This document shows, in pieces, positions 7,455-14,892 of a DNA stretch of 37,741 bases. Below the pieces are notes generated by a model, which worked only from the letters and a program-made list of their open reading frames with translations, did not search any database and was not told where the DNA came from. The position numbers and the translations under genes are program-made. Each line of letters begins with the position of its first letter. The first letter of the stretch is position 1. Source of the DNA: JBFHRE01 sp036745195 (GTDB taxonomy: Bacteria; Actinomycetota; Acidimicrobiia; Spongiisociales; ZC4RG35); the NCBI GenBank assembly GCA_036745195.1, contig DAIOGO010000010.1, positions 1 to 37,741 on the forward strand. Reading direction: 5' to 3'.

Positions 7455-8297
7455 ATGGACCCCTTGATCGTCGTGTCCGGCAAGGGCGGCGTCGGCAAGT
7501 CAGCCGTAACGGCCGCCATCGCTCTCGCCGCCCACCGGTCGGGCCGTCGCGTGCTGGCGATCTCCATGACGGGAGAGGGCGACGGTCTGGCCGCTCATCT
7601 GGGGGCGGGGTCGCTCTCGTTCGCCCCGGTCGAAGTGCGTCCGGGGCTGTCGGCGCTGGTCATCGATAGGTCCCGGGCGCTGGTCGAATACCTCCAGGTA
7701 CAGATGGGGCTTCCCGCCCTGGCTGCATTCGGTCCGATCGCTCGCGCCTTCGACGTTCTCGCTTCCACCGCTCCGGCGGTCCGTGAGATCGTGACCATCG
7801 GCAAGGTCGTCTACGAGGTGAAACGTGAGGCGTGGGACCTCATCGTGGCCGACGGTCCCCCCACGGGCCAGATCGGCTCGTACCTGCGGGCGATGAAGAC
7901 CATCACCGATCTCGTGCCGACCGGGAAGATCCGCGATCAGGCGCATTGGATGGAGCAGGTGCTCAAGACCCAGACGACACTGACACTCGTCTCGGTCCCC
8001 GAAGAGCTCCCGGTCTCCGAGACGAAAGAGTCACTCGCCTGGCTCGGCCAGGAGAACCTGGTCCACGCCATCCAGCTCTACAACAATCGTGTGCTACCCG
8101 CCCTCGAAGTGGACGGTGACGATCTCCCCACCGGACGGGCGGGCGATGCCGCCCGGCTCCAACTGGCACTGCAGGAGGAACAGGCCAGGTGGATTGCCGA
8201 GCTGCCGGTCGATCGTTCCCTACCCTTCCTGTTCGGGGTGGTCACCGCCTCGGAGGTGGCGGCCCGACTGTCCGAATGCCTGGAGGACCTGTCATGA
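7455..8297 (+). CDS. Get3/ArsA-like ATPase, first subunit (BagA-like)
   Basis: A 280-aa P-loop ATPase of the SIMIBI class (ArsA/Get3/MinD group). The deviant Walker A motif SGKGGVGKS (8-16) includes the signature lysine K10, which in this class reaches across the dimer to the partner's nucleotide. The switch region DGPPTGQIGSYL (near 132-143) is present. The usual VDPA after Walker A is replaced by SMTGEGDGLA. Actinobacteria commonly carry two adjacent such genes. In Mycobacterium tuberculosis Rv3679-Rv3680 (BagA/BagB) form a Get3-like complex linked to envelope integrity. By gene order this would be the first subunit. Its stop overlaps the next start as ATGA, which suggests fixed stoichiometry. 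An arsenite pump role is unlikely, since no arsB or arsR is nearby. Confidence 0.82.
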   Translation: MDPLIVVSGKGGVGKSAVTAAIALAAHRSGRRVLAISMTGEGDGLAAHLGAGSLSFAPVEVRPGLSALVIDRSRALVEYLQVQMGLPALAAFGPIARAFDVLASTAPAVREIVTIGKVVYEVKREAWDLIVADGPPTGQIGSYLRAMKTITDLVPTGKIRDQAHWMEQVLKTQTTLTLVSVPEELPVSETKESLAWLGQENLVHAIQLYNNRVLPALEVDGDDLPTGRAGDAARLQLALQEEQARWIAELPVDRSLPFLFGVVTASEVAARLSECLEDLS

Positions 8298-9325
8298 CGA
8301 AGGCGCTCCTCGTGACCGGCGGTGGCGGGGTCGGCAAGACCACCATCTCGGCCGCCCTGGCGGTGGCGGCCGCCCGGCAGGGGACCCGCTCGCTGGTGGT
8401 CACGGTCGATCCGGCCCGGCGGCTGGCCGATGCGCTGGGTGTCGATGCACTCGGATCCGAACCGGCCCCGCATCCCACCGAACCAAGGTTGTGGGCCGCC
8501 ATGATCGACGCCGGAGCATCCTGGAGTGCGCTCGCCCGCCGGTATGCCGATCCGGCGGTGGCCGATCGGCTGGTCAACAACCCCTTCTTCGAGGCCGCCA
8601 CCAACCACTTCCCCGCTTCCCAGTCCTTCGCCGCCGCCGAGGAGGCCGCCCGCCTTCTCGATGCCCGGGCCTGGGAGTTGGTCGTGATCGACACACCTCC
8701 GGCTGCCGGAGGCATCGACTTCTTCACCGCCCCCGGGGCGATGACCGATCTCGTCGGGGGCCGCCTGCTCCGCTGGCTGACCGGCGGAAGGATGCCGGGA
8801 AGACGGTTCTTCTTCGACCGGACCGCCCGCCCGGCGCTTCGGATCGGAGACCAGATCCTCGGCGCCACCTTGCTGGAGGGTGTAGCCGAGTTCCTGATGG
8901 ATCTGCGTACCACCTACGACGGCGTCGCCCGGCGCTCGAAAGAGATAGAGGCCCATCTCCGCAAGGCCATCACCCTGGTGGTGACCACCGCCGACCCCAC
9001 GCCGATCCGTGAGGCGGTCCGGTTCTTCCGCGAGTTGCCCGAGGTGGCCGCCCGCCCGGTCGGCGTCATCTTCAACCGGACGTTGCCCGAAGACTGGATC
9101 GGTGCCAGGGCCGGGCGGGTCAGGGCGGATCTGGCAGAGAACCTCGCACGCTGGGGCGCCGAATCCCAGCGCCAGCACGACCTGCGCGCCGAGTTCGCCA
9201 GCCGCTACCGCACCGAACTCACCACCATCCCCTGGCAGTCGAAGCCCCCAACCGATCTCGACGCACTCGAGCGCCTGGTGACGAACACGGGCGGCTACAA
9301 GCTCGACCAGTTGCTCGACGCCTGA
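8294..9325 (+). CDS. Get3/ArsA-like ATPase, second subunit (BagB-like)
   Basis: A 343-aa SIMIBI-class ATPase. The Walker A motif is TGGGGVGKTT (8-17): K15 and T16 are intact, but position 10, where the class-defining signature lysine should be, is glycine. It keeps the ArsA/Get3 motif VTVDPARRLADALG (39-52) and the switch II-type VVIDTPPAAGGIDFF. A middle region (about 150-220) contains FFTAPGAMTDLVGGRLLRWLTGG, longer and more hydrophobic than in the first subunit, and could be a client- or membrane-binding insertion. The ATG start at 8294 overlaps the upstream stop as ATGA. The pair is best read as a heteromeric Get3-like complex (Rv3679/Rv3680 type). The gene ends 4 bases before the repeat element at 9330. 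Confidence 0.82.
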   Translation: MTKALLVTGGGGVGKTTISAALAVAAARQGTRSLVVTVDPARRLADALGVDALGSEPAPHPTEPRLWAAMIDAGASWSALARRYADPAVADRLVNNPFFEAATNHFPASQSFAAAEEAARLLDARAWELVVIDTPPAAGGIDFFTAPGAMTDLVGGRLLRWLTGGRMPGRRFFFDRTARPALRIGDQILGATLLEGVAEFLMDLRTTYDGVARRSKEIEAHLRKAITLVVTTADPTPIREAVRFFRELPEVAARPVGVIFNRTLPEDWIGARAGRVRADLAENLARWGAESQRQHDLRAEFASRYRTELTTIPWQSKPPTDLDALERLVTNTGGYKLDQLLDA

Positions 9326-9329
9326 GAGA

Positions 9330-9396
9330 AACGAAGAACGAAGAACGAAGAACGAAGAACGAAAGCTGACAGCCGAAAGCCGAAGGCTGAAAGCTT
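9330..9396. repeat. Heptamer tandem repeat plus hairpin, copy 2
   Basis: Five tandem 7-mers fill 9330-9364 (AACGAAG four times, then AACGAAA). They run into a hairpin: AAGCT (9363-9367), a 2x2 internal loop, CAGCC (9370-9374), a 10-base loop, GGCTG (9385-9389), then AGCTT (9392-9396). The element fills almost the entire 75-base gap between the convergent ATPase and dnaE genes, so it may act as a two-way transcription barrier. There is no long T-run. A related layout is at 1-39. Confidence 0.7.
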
Positions 9397-9400
9397 CGTC

Positions 9401-12400
9401 TCAGCCGACTGCTCGGGGGCCGAGCAGCTCGCGGAGTTCGGCGTAGAGAGCGGAGCGCAACTCGACTCTGAACTCGTCGGAGAGGCGCAACACCTTGTGC
9501 GAGGGCCCGTTGACCATGTGCAGCATCACCGGAGCCGTCCCCGGGTGGTTGACCAGGATCCCCTTGAGGCGGGAGACGATGTCCGCCGACATTCGCTTCA
9601 CCGGCACCTCCAGCCTGAGCGAGTCGTCGGTGCGGATCGCCAGCTCACGCAAACCCCGGGCAATGACCTTGATGTCCTCGCCGCGATGATCGAGCCTCCC
9701 CTCCACCACCAGGATGGCGTCGTCCTGGACGAACTGCCCCGCCTCGGCGACCGTCCGCGGGTAACACAACACCTCGACGGAGCCCTCCAGGTCCTCGAGG
9801 TTGAAGAACAGCATCAACTCGCCCTTGCGGGTGGTGCGGCGGGTGATACCTGACACCAGGCCGGCGATGACGACATTGGCGCCGTCGCCCATGTCCCACA
9901 ACGAAGGCATCCGCATCACGCCCGCCGCCCGCATCGACGACGCCGCTCCCAGCAAAGGGTGGTCGGACACGTACAGACCGAGCATCTCCTTCTCGAACGC
10001 GAGCTTGGTCTTCTGGCTCCACTCGTCGCCCATCAGGTCGAGCGGCACGTGGTGGTTGGCGGCCGAGTCCGATCCGAACAGGGAGAACTGCCCCATCTCC
10101 TCGTTGCGGCGGCGGGTGATGATCGCCTCGATCGCAGCCTCGAACCCCAGGAACAGCGCCTTGCGGGAAGGGACCAGGGAATCGAAGGCTCCCGCCTTGA
10201 CCAACGATTCGATGGTCCGCCGGTTGAGAACGTCGATCTCGACCCGCTCACAGAAGTCGGTGAAATCGGAGAACGGGCCCGACGACCTCGCCTCGATGAT
10301 CCTTTCGACCACCCCCTCACCGACGTTGCGGACCGCCGACATCCCGAACCGGATCTTGCCGTCCGAGACCGTGAAGTCGACGTCCGACTCGTTGACGTCG
10401 GGGACGAGCACGTCGACGCCGATGTTGCGACATTCGTTGAGATAGAGGGCGGTCCTGTCCTTGTCGCGTTTGGTGGAGGTGAGGAGCGCCGCCATGTACT
10501 CGGCCGGATGATGCGCCTTCAGATAGGCGGTCTGGAAGGCCACGTAGGCATAACAGGCAGAATGGGAGAGGTTGAATCCATATCCGGCGAACGGCTCGAT
10601 GGAATCCCACAGTTCACGACCGAGCTTGTCGGGATGGCCCTGGGTCACACACCCGGCGACGAACTTTTCCTTCTCGGCGTCCATCACCGATCGGATCTTC
10701 TTGCCCATCGCCTTGCGGAGATTGTCCGCCTCGGCCATCGAGTAGCCGGCCAGGTCCCTGGCCACCTGCATCACCTGCTCCTGATAGGTGATGATGCCGT
10801 AGGTCGACTCGAGGAACGGCTCGGTGGCCGGGTGCGGATACGACACCGGTTTGCGCCCGTTCTTGCGGTCCGCATATTCGAAGTGCATGTTCTTGCCCAT
10901 CGGCCCCGGCCGGTAGAGGGCGTTGACGGCGATGATGTGCTCGAACGTGTCTGGCTGCAACGCCCTGATCAGGGCCCGCATGTTGGAGCCCTCGAGTTGG
11001 AATACCCCGATCGTCTCCGCCCGCCGCAGCAGCTCGAAGGTCTTCTGGTCGTCGAGCGGCACCCGGTCGATGTCGACCTCGATTCCCTTGCTCTTGGCGA
11101 CCAGTTCGAGGCAGCGCTCGATCGTCGACAGGTTGCGCAACCCCAGGAAGTCCATCTTGAGGAGCCCGAGTGCCTCCACCGCCCCCATTTCGAACTGGGT
11201 GACGACTTCGGCCCCTTCCCCCTTCTGCTGGACGGGGATGATCTCCGAGATCCGGGTCGGGGCGATGACGACGGCGGCGGCGTGGATCGAGTCCTGCCGA
11301 CGCAGCCCTTCGAGCCCCTTGGCGGCGTCTACGACCCGCTTGACCTCGGGCTCGGCCTCGTACATCTGGCGCAACTCGGTGGCGGCCCCGTACCAATCCT
11401 TGACATCGCCGTCGTCGTCGGGGCCGGGCGGATTGAAGCACTGGTCGAGCGAGGCTTCCTTGCCCAGGATGGCCGGGGGCATCGCCTTGGCGATCCGATC
11501 GCCGACCGCGTAGGGATACCCAAACACCCGGGCGGCATCGCGGATCGCCTGCCGGCCCTTGATGGTGGCAAACGTGATGATCTGGGCGACGTGGGCGGAG
11601 CCGTACTTCTCCGAGGCGTACCGGATCACGTCTGCCCTATACCGCTCGTCGAAGTCCATGTCGATGTCGGGCATTTGCTTGCGACCAGGGTTCAGGAACC
11701 GCTCGAAGATCATCCCGTACCGGATCGGGTCCAGCTGGGTGATGCGCAGGCAGTAGGCGACGATCGATCCGGCCGCAGAGCCGCGGCCGGGCCCGGTGCG
11801 GATCCCGTGCTCGCGGGCATACCGGATGAGGTCCCACACGATCAAGAAGTAGGCGGGGAACCCCATGTCGCCGATGATCCGCAGTTCGTGATCGATGCGG
11901 TCGCGCACCTCGGTCGGGAGTGGATCTCCATATCGCTCCTTCGCCCCGGCGTAGACGAGCATCTCCAGGTAACTCTGCTCGCTGAAACCGTCGGGAACCG
12001 GGAACTCGGGAAGGAAGATGTTCCCGAACTCGAGATCCACCTGGCATCGTTCGGCGATGGCGAGTGTGTTGTCGCAGGCGCCGGGGAATTCGTCGTCGGG
12101 AAAGATCCTGCGCATCTCCTCGGCGGTGCGGAGGTAATGGTCGACTCCTTCGAAGCGGAACCGGTTCGGCTCGTCGATGGTCGCCCCGGTCTGGATGCAG
12201 AGCAACACGTCGTGTGACTCCGCCTCCTCTCGATGGGTGTAGTGGGCATCATTGGTGGCGAGCAGCGGCGCCCCCAGCCGCCGGGAGATCTCGAGCAGAT
12301 CGGGCAGGATCCGTCGCTGGGCCTCGATGCCGTGATCCTGGATCTCGATGAAGAAGTTGTCCTTGCCGAAGATGTCCTGGTACGAGGCGGCGGCGGCCAG

Positions 12401-12901
12401 AGCAGCATCGAAGTCACGCACTTCCCGCCCCTGCCCCTCCTCGCGTGAGGCATCCGGCGCCAGCCACTTGGCCACCTCACCACCGAGGCAGGCCGAGGTG
12501 GCGATCAGGCCGGGAGCGTGGAGGGCCAGCAGCTCCTTGTCCATCCGCGGCTTGTAGTAGTACCCCTCGAGGTAGGACTTCGAGGACAGCTGACTGAGGT
12601 TGCGATAACCCTCGTTGGAGGTGGCGAGCAGGAGCAGATGGTGGCGCTCACCGCCCCGGGGGGGACGGTCGAACCGGGAGCCGGGAGTGGTGTATGCCTC
12701 GATCCCCAGGATCGGCTTGATGCCGTTCTTGCGGGCGGCCCGGTAGAAGTCGACGACCCCGTAGAGGTTGCCGTGGTCGGTGATGGCAATGGCCGGTTGT
12801 CCGTCGGAGGCGGCGGCCCGGGTGACGTCGTCGACCCGCGCTGCCCCGTCCAGCATCGAGAACTCGGTGTGAACATGGAGGTGGGCGAAAGAGCGGGACA
12901 T
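9401..12901 (-). CDS. dnaE: DNA polymerase III alpha subunit (replicative, DnaE1 type)
   Basis: A 1166-aa replicative DNA polymerase catalytic subunit. The N-terminal PHP domain starts at HLHVHTEFSMLDG (8-20) and continues with TDHGNLYG (41-48). Its metal-binding histidines look complete, as in actinobacterial DnaE1 enzymes, where PHP provides 3'-5' proofreading. The polymerase core has GPGRGSAAGS (370-379) and the catalytic acidic motif PDIDMDFD (411-418), followed by ITFATIKGRQAIRDAARV. A tandem HhH region and a C-terminal OB fold (NVVIAGLVSGI...) complete it. The length matches DnaE1 (about 1180 aa) rather than the shorter mutagenic DnaE2. The ATG at 12901 directly precedes the PHP motif. 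A -10-like TATGTT lies at 12935-12940, giving a short leader of about 27 bases. It stands alone in its transcript, downstream of the rhomboid gene. Confidence 0.97.
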   Translation of the reverse strand: MSRSFAHLHVHTEFSMLDGAARVDDVTRAAASDGQPAIAITDHGNLYGVVDFYRAARKNGIKPILGIEAYTTPGSRFDRPPRGGERHHLLLLATSNEGYRNLSQLSSKSYLEGYYYKPRMDKELLALHAPGLIATSACLGGEVAKWLAPDASREEGQGREVRDFDAALAAAASYQDIFGKDNFFIEIQDHGIEAQRRILPDLLEISRRLGAPLLATNDAHYTHREEAESHDVLLCIQTGATIDEPNRFRFEGVDHYLRTAEEMRRIFPDDEFPGACDNTLAIAERCQVDLEFGNIFLPEFPVPDGFSEQSYLEMLVYAGAKERYGDPLPTEVRDRIDHELRIIGDMGFPAYFLIVWDLIRYAREHGIRTGPGRGSAAGSIVAYCLRITQLDPIRYGMIFERFLNPGRKQMPDIDMDFDERYRADVIRYASEKYGSAHVAQIITFATIKGRQAIRDAARVFGYPYAVGDRIAKAMPPAILGKEASLDQCFNPPGPDDDGDVKDWYGAATELRQMYEAEPEVKRVVDAAKGLEGLRRQDSIHAAAVVIAPTRISEIIPVQQKGEGAEVVTQFEMGAVEALGLLKMDFLGLRNLSTIERCLELVAKSKGIEVDIDRVPLDDQKTFELLRRAETIGVFQLEGSNMRALIRALQPDTFEHIIAVNALYRPGPMGKNMHFEYADRKNGRKPVSYPHPATEPFLESTYGIITYQEQVMQVARDLAGYSMAEADNLRKAMGKKIRSVMDAEKEKFVAGCVTQGHPDKLGRELWDSIEPFAGYGFNLSHSACYAYVAFQTAYLKAHHPAEYMAALLTSTKRDKDRTALYLNECRNIGVDVLVPDVNESDVDFTVSDGKIRFGMSAVRNVGEGVVERIIEARSSGPFSDFTDFCERVEIDVLNRRTIESLVKAGAFDSLVPSRKALFLGFEAAIEAIITRRRNEEMGQFSLFGSDSAANHHVPLDLMGDEWSQKTKLAFEKEMLGLYVSDHPLLGAASSMRAAGVMRMPSLWDMGDGANVVIAGLVSGITRRTTRKGELMLFFNLEDLEGSVEVLCYPRTVAEAGQFVQDDAILVVEGRLDHRGEDIKVIARGLRELAIRTDDSLRLEVPVKRMSADIVSRLKGILVNHPGTAPVMLHMVNGPSHKVLRLSDEFRVELRSALYAELRELLGPRAVG

Positions 12902-12934
12902 CTCGACTTACAGGGCTGTCATTCTGAACCCCCG

Positions 12935-12960
12935 AACATAGCACCCAGGCCCCCCGGGCC
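12935..12960 (-). promoter_or_regulatory. dnaE leader: possible -10 element and small GC hairpin after the rhomboid gene
   Basis: The 80-base gap between the rhomboid stop and the dnaE start holds TATGTT (12935-12940, minus strand), a plausible -10 hexamer. Just upstream is a compact hairpin of GGCCC, a 3-base loop and GGGCC (12948-12960). The hairpin could end the rhomboid transcript, but it has no T-run. No convincing -35 element is visible. Confidence 0.3.
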
Positions 12961-12981
12961 GATCATTGCCGGCTGCCCTCG

Positions 12982-13815
12982 TCAGAGCTGGGTGGAGAGG
13001 ACCGCCAGTGCCGCCACCAGCAGGCCGGAAACGGGTTGCAGCCATCGGTAGGAGATGCCGAGCCGCCCGATCGCGCTCCACATCTGACCTATGGCAAATC
13101 CTCCCACCAGCCCACCGAGGTGGCCCTGCCACGACACGTTGGGGATCACGAACGGAACGATGGCGTTCAACACGATCAGTCCTGTGAGCTGGTCGAGGAT
13201 CATCCTCCCCTGAGCCGTGCGACGGTGCCGGAAACCCGAGGCGAGCCAGACCCCGACCACCCCGAACACGGCCCCCGACATGCCGATCCCCACATCACCA
13301 GGCTCTCCGAGGTGGAACGCCAGCACCGATCCGGTGGCGGCGGTGGCGAAGAACAGGATCAGATAGCGGATCGAGCCGGTCTGACGCTCCAGTTGCACTC
13401 CCAGTTGGTAGAGCAACAACGAGTTGAACCCGACATGGATGAGCCCGGCATGGAGGAAGACGAGGGTGAACATCCGCCACCACTCACCTTCGGCCACCCC
13501 CAGGTTCCACATCGCCAGCCGGTCGGCGAGGTCGTTCCACAGCGCCCGCTGGACGAAGGACATCAGGAAGAAGGCGGCGGCGACACCGATGAGCAGGAAT
13601 GTGACGGGCGCCTGCTGGAAAGTAGGGCGAGACCGTATCCGCCGGCCATGGATCACTGTCTGACGTCCCTGTTCGCGCAGACACTCCGGGCACCGCTGGC
13701 CGACGGGCGCCTCGGTGGAACAATCGGCGCAGATCGGCCGGCCACAGTGCGAGCAGGCGAGGGCGGTTGGGCGGTCGCCGTGCCGGTAACAGACAGTGAT
13801 TACGGGGTCTTCCAC
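12982..13815 (-). CDS. Rhomboid intramembrane serine protease with N-terminal zinc-binding domain
   Basis: A 277-aa membrane protease that cleaves transmembrane substrates inside the bilayer. Residues 9-45 hold a B-box-like zinc domain: C9, H12, C21, C24, C29, C32, C42 and C45, enough for two metal sites. The rhomboid domain follows from about residue 70 with six hydrophobic segments. H127-x3-N131 (oxyanion side), the catalytic serine in GIGMSG (S180) and the catalytic histidine in WQGHLGG (H232) are intact, so it should be active. The start is a GTG; on the minus strand TAACCT (13822-13827) ends 6 bases before it, suggesting a leaderless transcript divergent from pfkA. The substrate is unknown. 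This layout is familiar in actinobacteria. Confidence 0.9.
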   Translation of the reverse strand: MEDPVITVCYRHGDRPTALACSHCGRPICADCSTEAPVGQRCPECLREQGRQTVIHGRRIRSRPTFQQAPVTFLLIGVAAAFFLMSFVQRALWNDLADRLAMWNLGVAEGEWWRMFTLVFLHAGLIHVGFNSLLLYQLGVQLERQTGSIRYLILFFATAATGSVLAFHLGEPGDVGIGMSGAVFGVVGVWLASGFRHRRTAQGRMILDQLTGLIVLNAIVPFVIPNVSWQGHLGGLVGGFAIGQMWSAIGRLGISYRWLQPVSGLLVAALAVLSTQL

Positions 13816-13821
13816 GCTGCG

Positions 13822-13827
13822 AGGTTA
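13822..13827 (-). promoter_or_regulatory. Putative -10 element of the rhomboid gene (leaderless start)
   Basis: On the minus strand TAACCT lies 6 bases upstream of the GTG at 13815. It is paired with a similar element for pfkA 30 bases away on the other strand. Confidence 0.4.
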
Positions 13828-13856
13828 CCCGGCACCTCCCCCAACCCGATCCGTGA

Positions 13857-13862
13857 TACGTT
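13857..13862 (+). promoter_or_regulatory. Putative -10 element of pfkA (leaderless start)
   Basis: TACGTT fits TAnnnT and ends 6 bases before the ATG at 13869. There is no Shine-Dalgarno sequence between it and the start. The 53-base rhomboid/pfkA spacer thus carries two divergent leaderless-type promoters. Confidence 0.4.
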
Positions 13863-13868
13863 CACCCC

Positions 13869-14888
13869 ATGCCGATAGGACTTCTCACCGCCGGGGGCGA
13901 CTGCCCGGGCCTAAACGCCGTCATCCGATCCGTCGTCGTCCGCTGTGCGGCGGAAGACGTCCCGGTGGTCGGGATCCTCGACGGGTGGGAAGGCTTCATG
14001 CACAACCGGACCATCCCGCTCGGCCGGGATTCGGTCCGCGGTCTCATCGGGCGAGGCGGCACCATTCTCGGCACCTCCCGCCTCGACCCCTACGTCCACG
14101 GTCAGGGTCTGTCCGGGCTCCAGGCCACGGTCGACGACAACGGGATCACCGCCGTGGTGGTCATCGGAGGCGACGGTTCCCTGCGCACCGCCGCCCGTCT
14201 CCAGGAGGAAGGCCTGGTGGTGGTGGGGGTGCCCAAGACGATCGACAACGACATCGCCGGTACCGACATGACCTTTGGCTTCGACACCGCGGTCCAGATC
14301 GTCACCGACGCCATCGACCGGCTGACCACCACCGCCGAAGCCCACAACCGGATCATGGTGGTGGAGGTGATGGGTCGGACGGCCGGATGGATCGCCACAG
14401 CCTCCGGCATGGCGGGAGGGGCCGAGGCGATCATCATCCCCGAGGAGCCCTATGACATCTCGGCCCTCGCCCAGCGGTTGCAGCGACGGCACGGCGCCGG
14501 GCGCAACTACTCCATCGTCGTCGTCGCCGAGGGTTCCAAGGCGCCCGATGGGGCCCCCTCGACCCAGGGCAACGACGCCTACGGCTTCGAACGGCTCGGG
14601 GGGATCGGCCAGGTGATCGGCCGGGAACTGGAGACCGCCACCGGCTTCGAGACGCGGGTCATGATCCTCGGTCACCTGCAGCGTGGGGGCACACCGACCG
14701 CCTATGACCGGATCCTCGCCACTCGCCTCGGGGTCAAGGCGGCCGAACTGGCCATGGCCGGCAGCGGAGGGCTGATGGTGGCACTGCGCGGATCCGAGAT
14801 CGAGGCGGTTTCGCTGGCCGAAGCGTGCGCCGAGCCCAGGTTGGTTCCTCACCGGAGATTCGAAGAAGCGGCCTGGTTCTTCGCCTGA
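13869..14888 (+). CDS. pfkA: 6-phosphofructokinase (ATP- or PPi-dependent)
   Basis: A 339-aa glycolytic enzyme that phosphorylates fructose 6-phosphate. It opens with GLLTAGGDCPGLNAVIR. The phosphoryl-donor loop is GGDGS (100-104), followed by VPKTIDNDIAGTD (121-133), EVMGRTAGW and the C-terminal LGHLQRGGTPTAYDR. The donor signature is mixed. Glycine in GGDGS is the ATP-type residue (the PPi type has GGDDS), while lysine in PKTIDND is the PPi-type residue (E. coli ATP-PFK has PGTIDND). This mix is known from the actinobacterial group III enzymes, which include both ATP- and PPi-dependent members, so the donor is not settled by sequence. The gene faces rluD, with 4 bases between the stops. Confidence 0.93.
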   Translation: MPIGLLTAGGDCPGLNAVIRSVVVRCAAEDVPVVGILDGWEGFMHNRTIPLGRDSVRGLIGRGGTILGTSRLDPYVHGQGLSGLQATVDDNGITAVVVIGGDGSLRTAARLQEEGLVVVGVPKTIDNDIAGTDMTFGFDTAVQIVTDAIDRLTTTAEAHNRIMVVEVMGRTAGWIATASGMAGGAEAIIIPEEPYDISALAQRLQRRHGAGRNYSIVVVAEGSKAPDGAPSTQGNDAYGFERLGGIGQVIGRELETATGFETRVMILGHLQRGGTPTAYDRILATRLGVKAAELAMAGSGGLMVALRGSEIEAVSLAEACAEPRLVPHRRFEEAAWFFA

Positions 14889-14892
14889 CGGA

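Noticed and set aside
7455..9325. Arsenite efflux operon (arsA)
   Set aside because: No arsB, arsR, arsC or arsD genes are nearby, and the two separate ATPase genes fit the Get3-like BagA/BagB arrangement better.
9330..9396. CRISPR-like array
   Set aside because: The units are 7 bp, contiguous and without spacers.
9959..12217. A 752-codon open frame antisense to dnaE
   Set aside because: dnaE is unmistakable on the other strand, and the antisense translation is a low-complexity mirror of it with no start signal.
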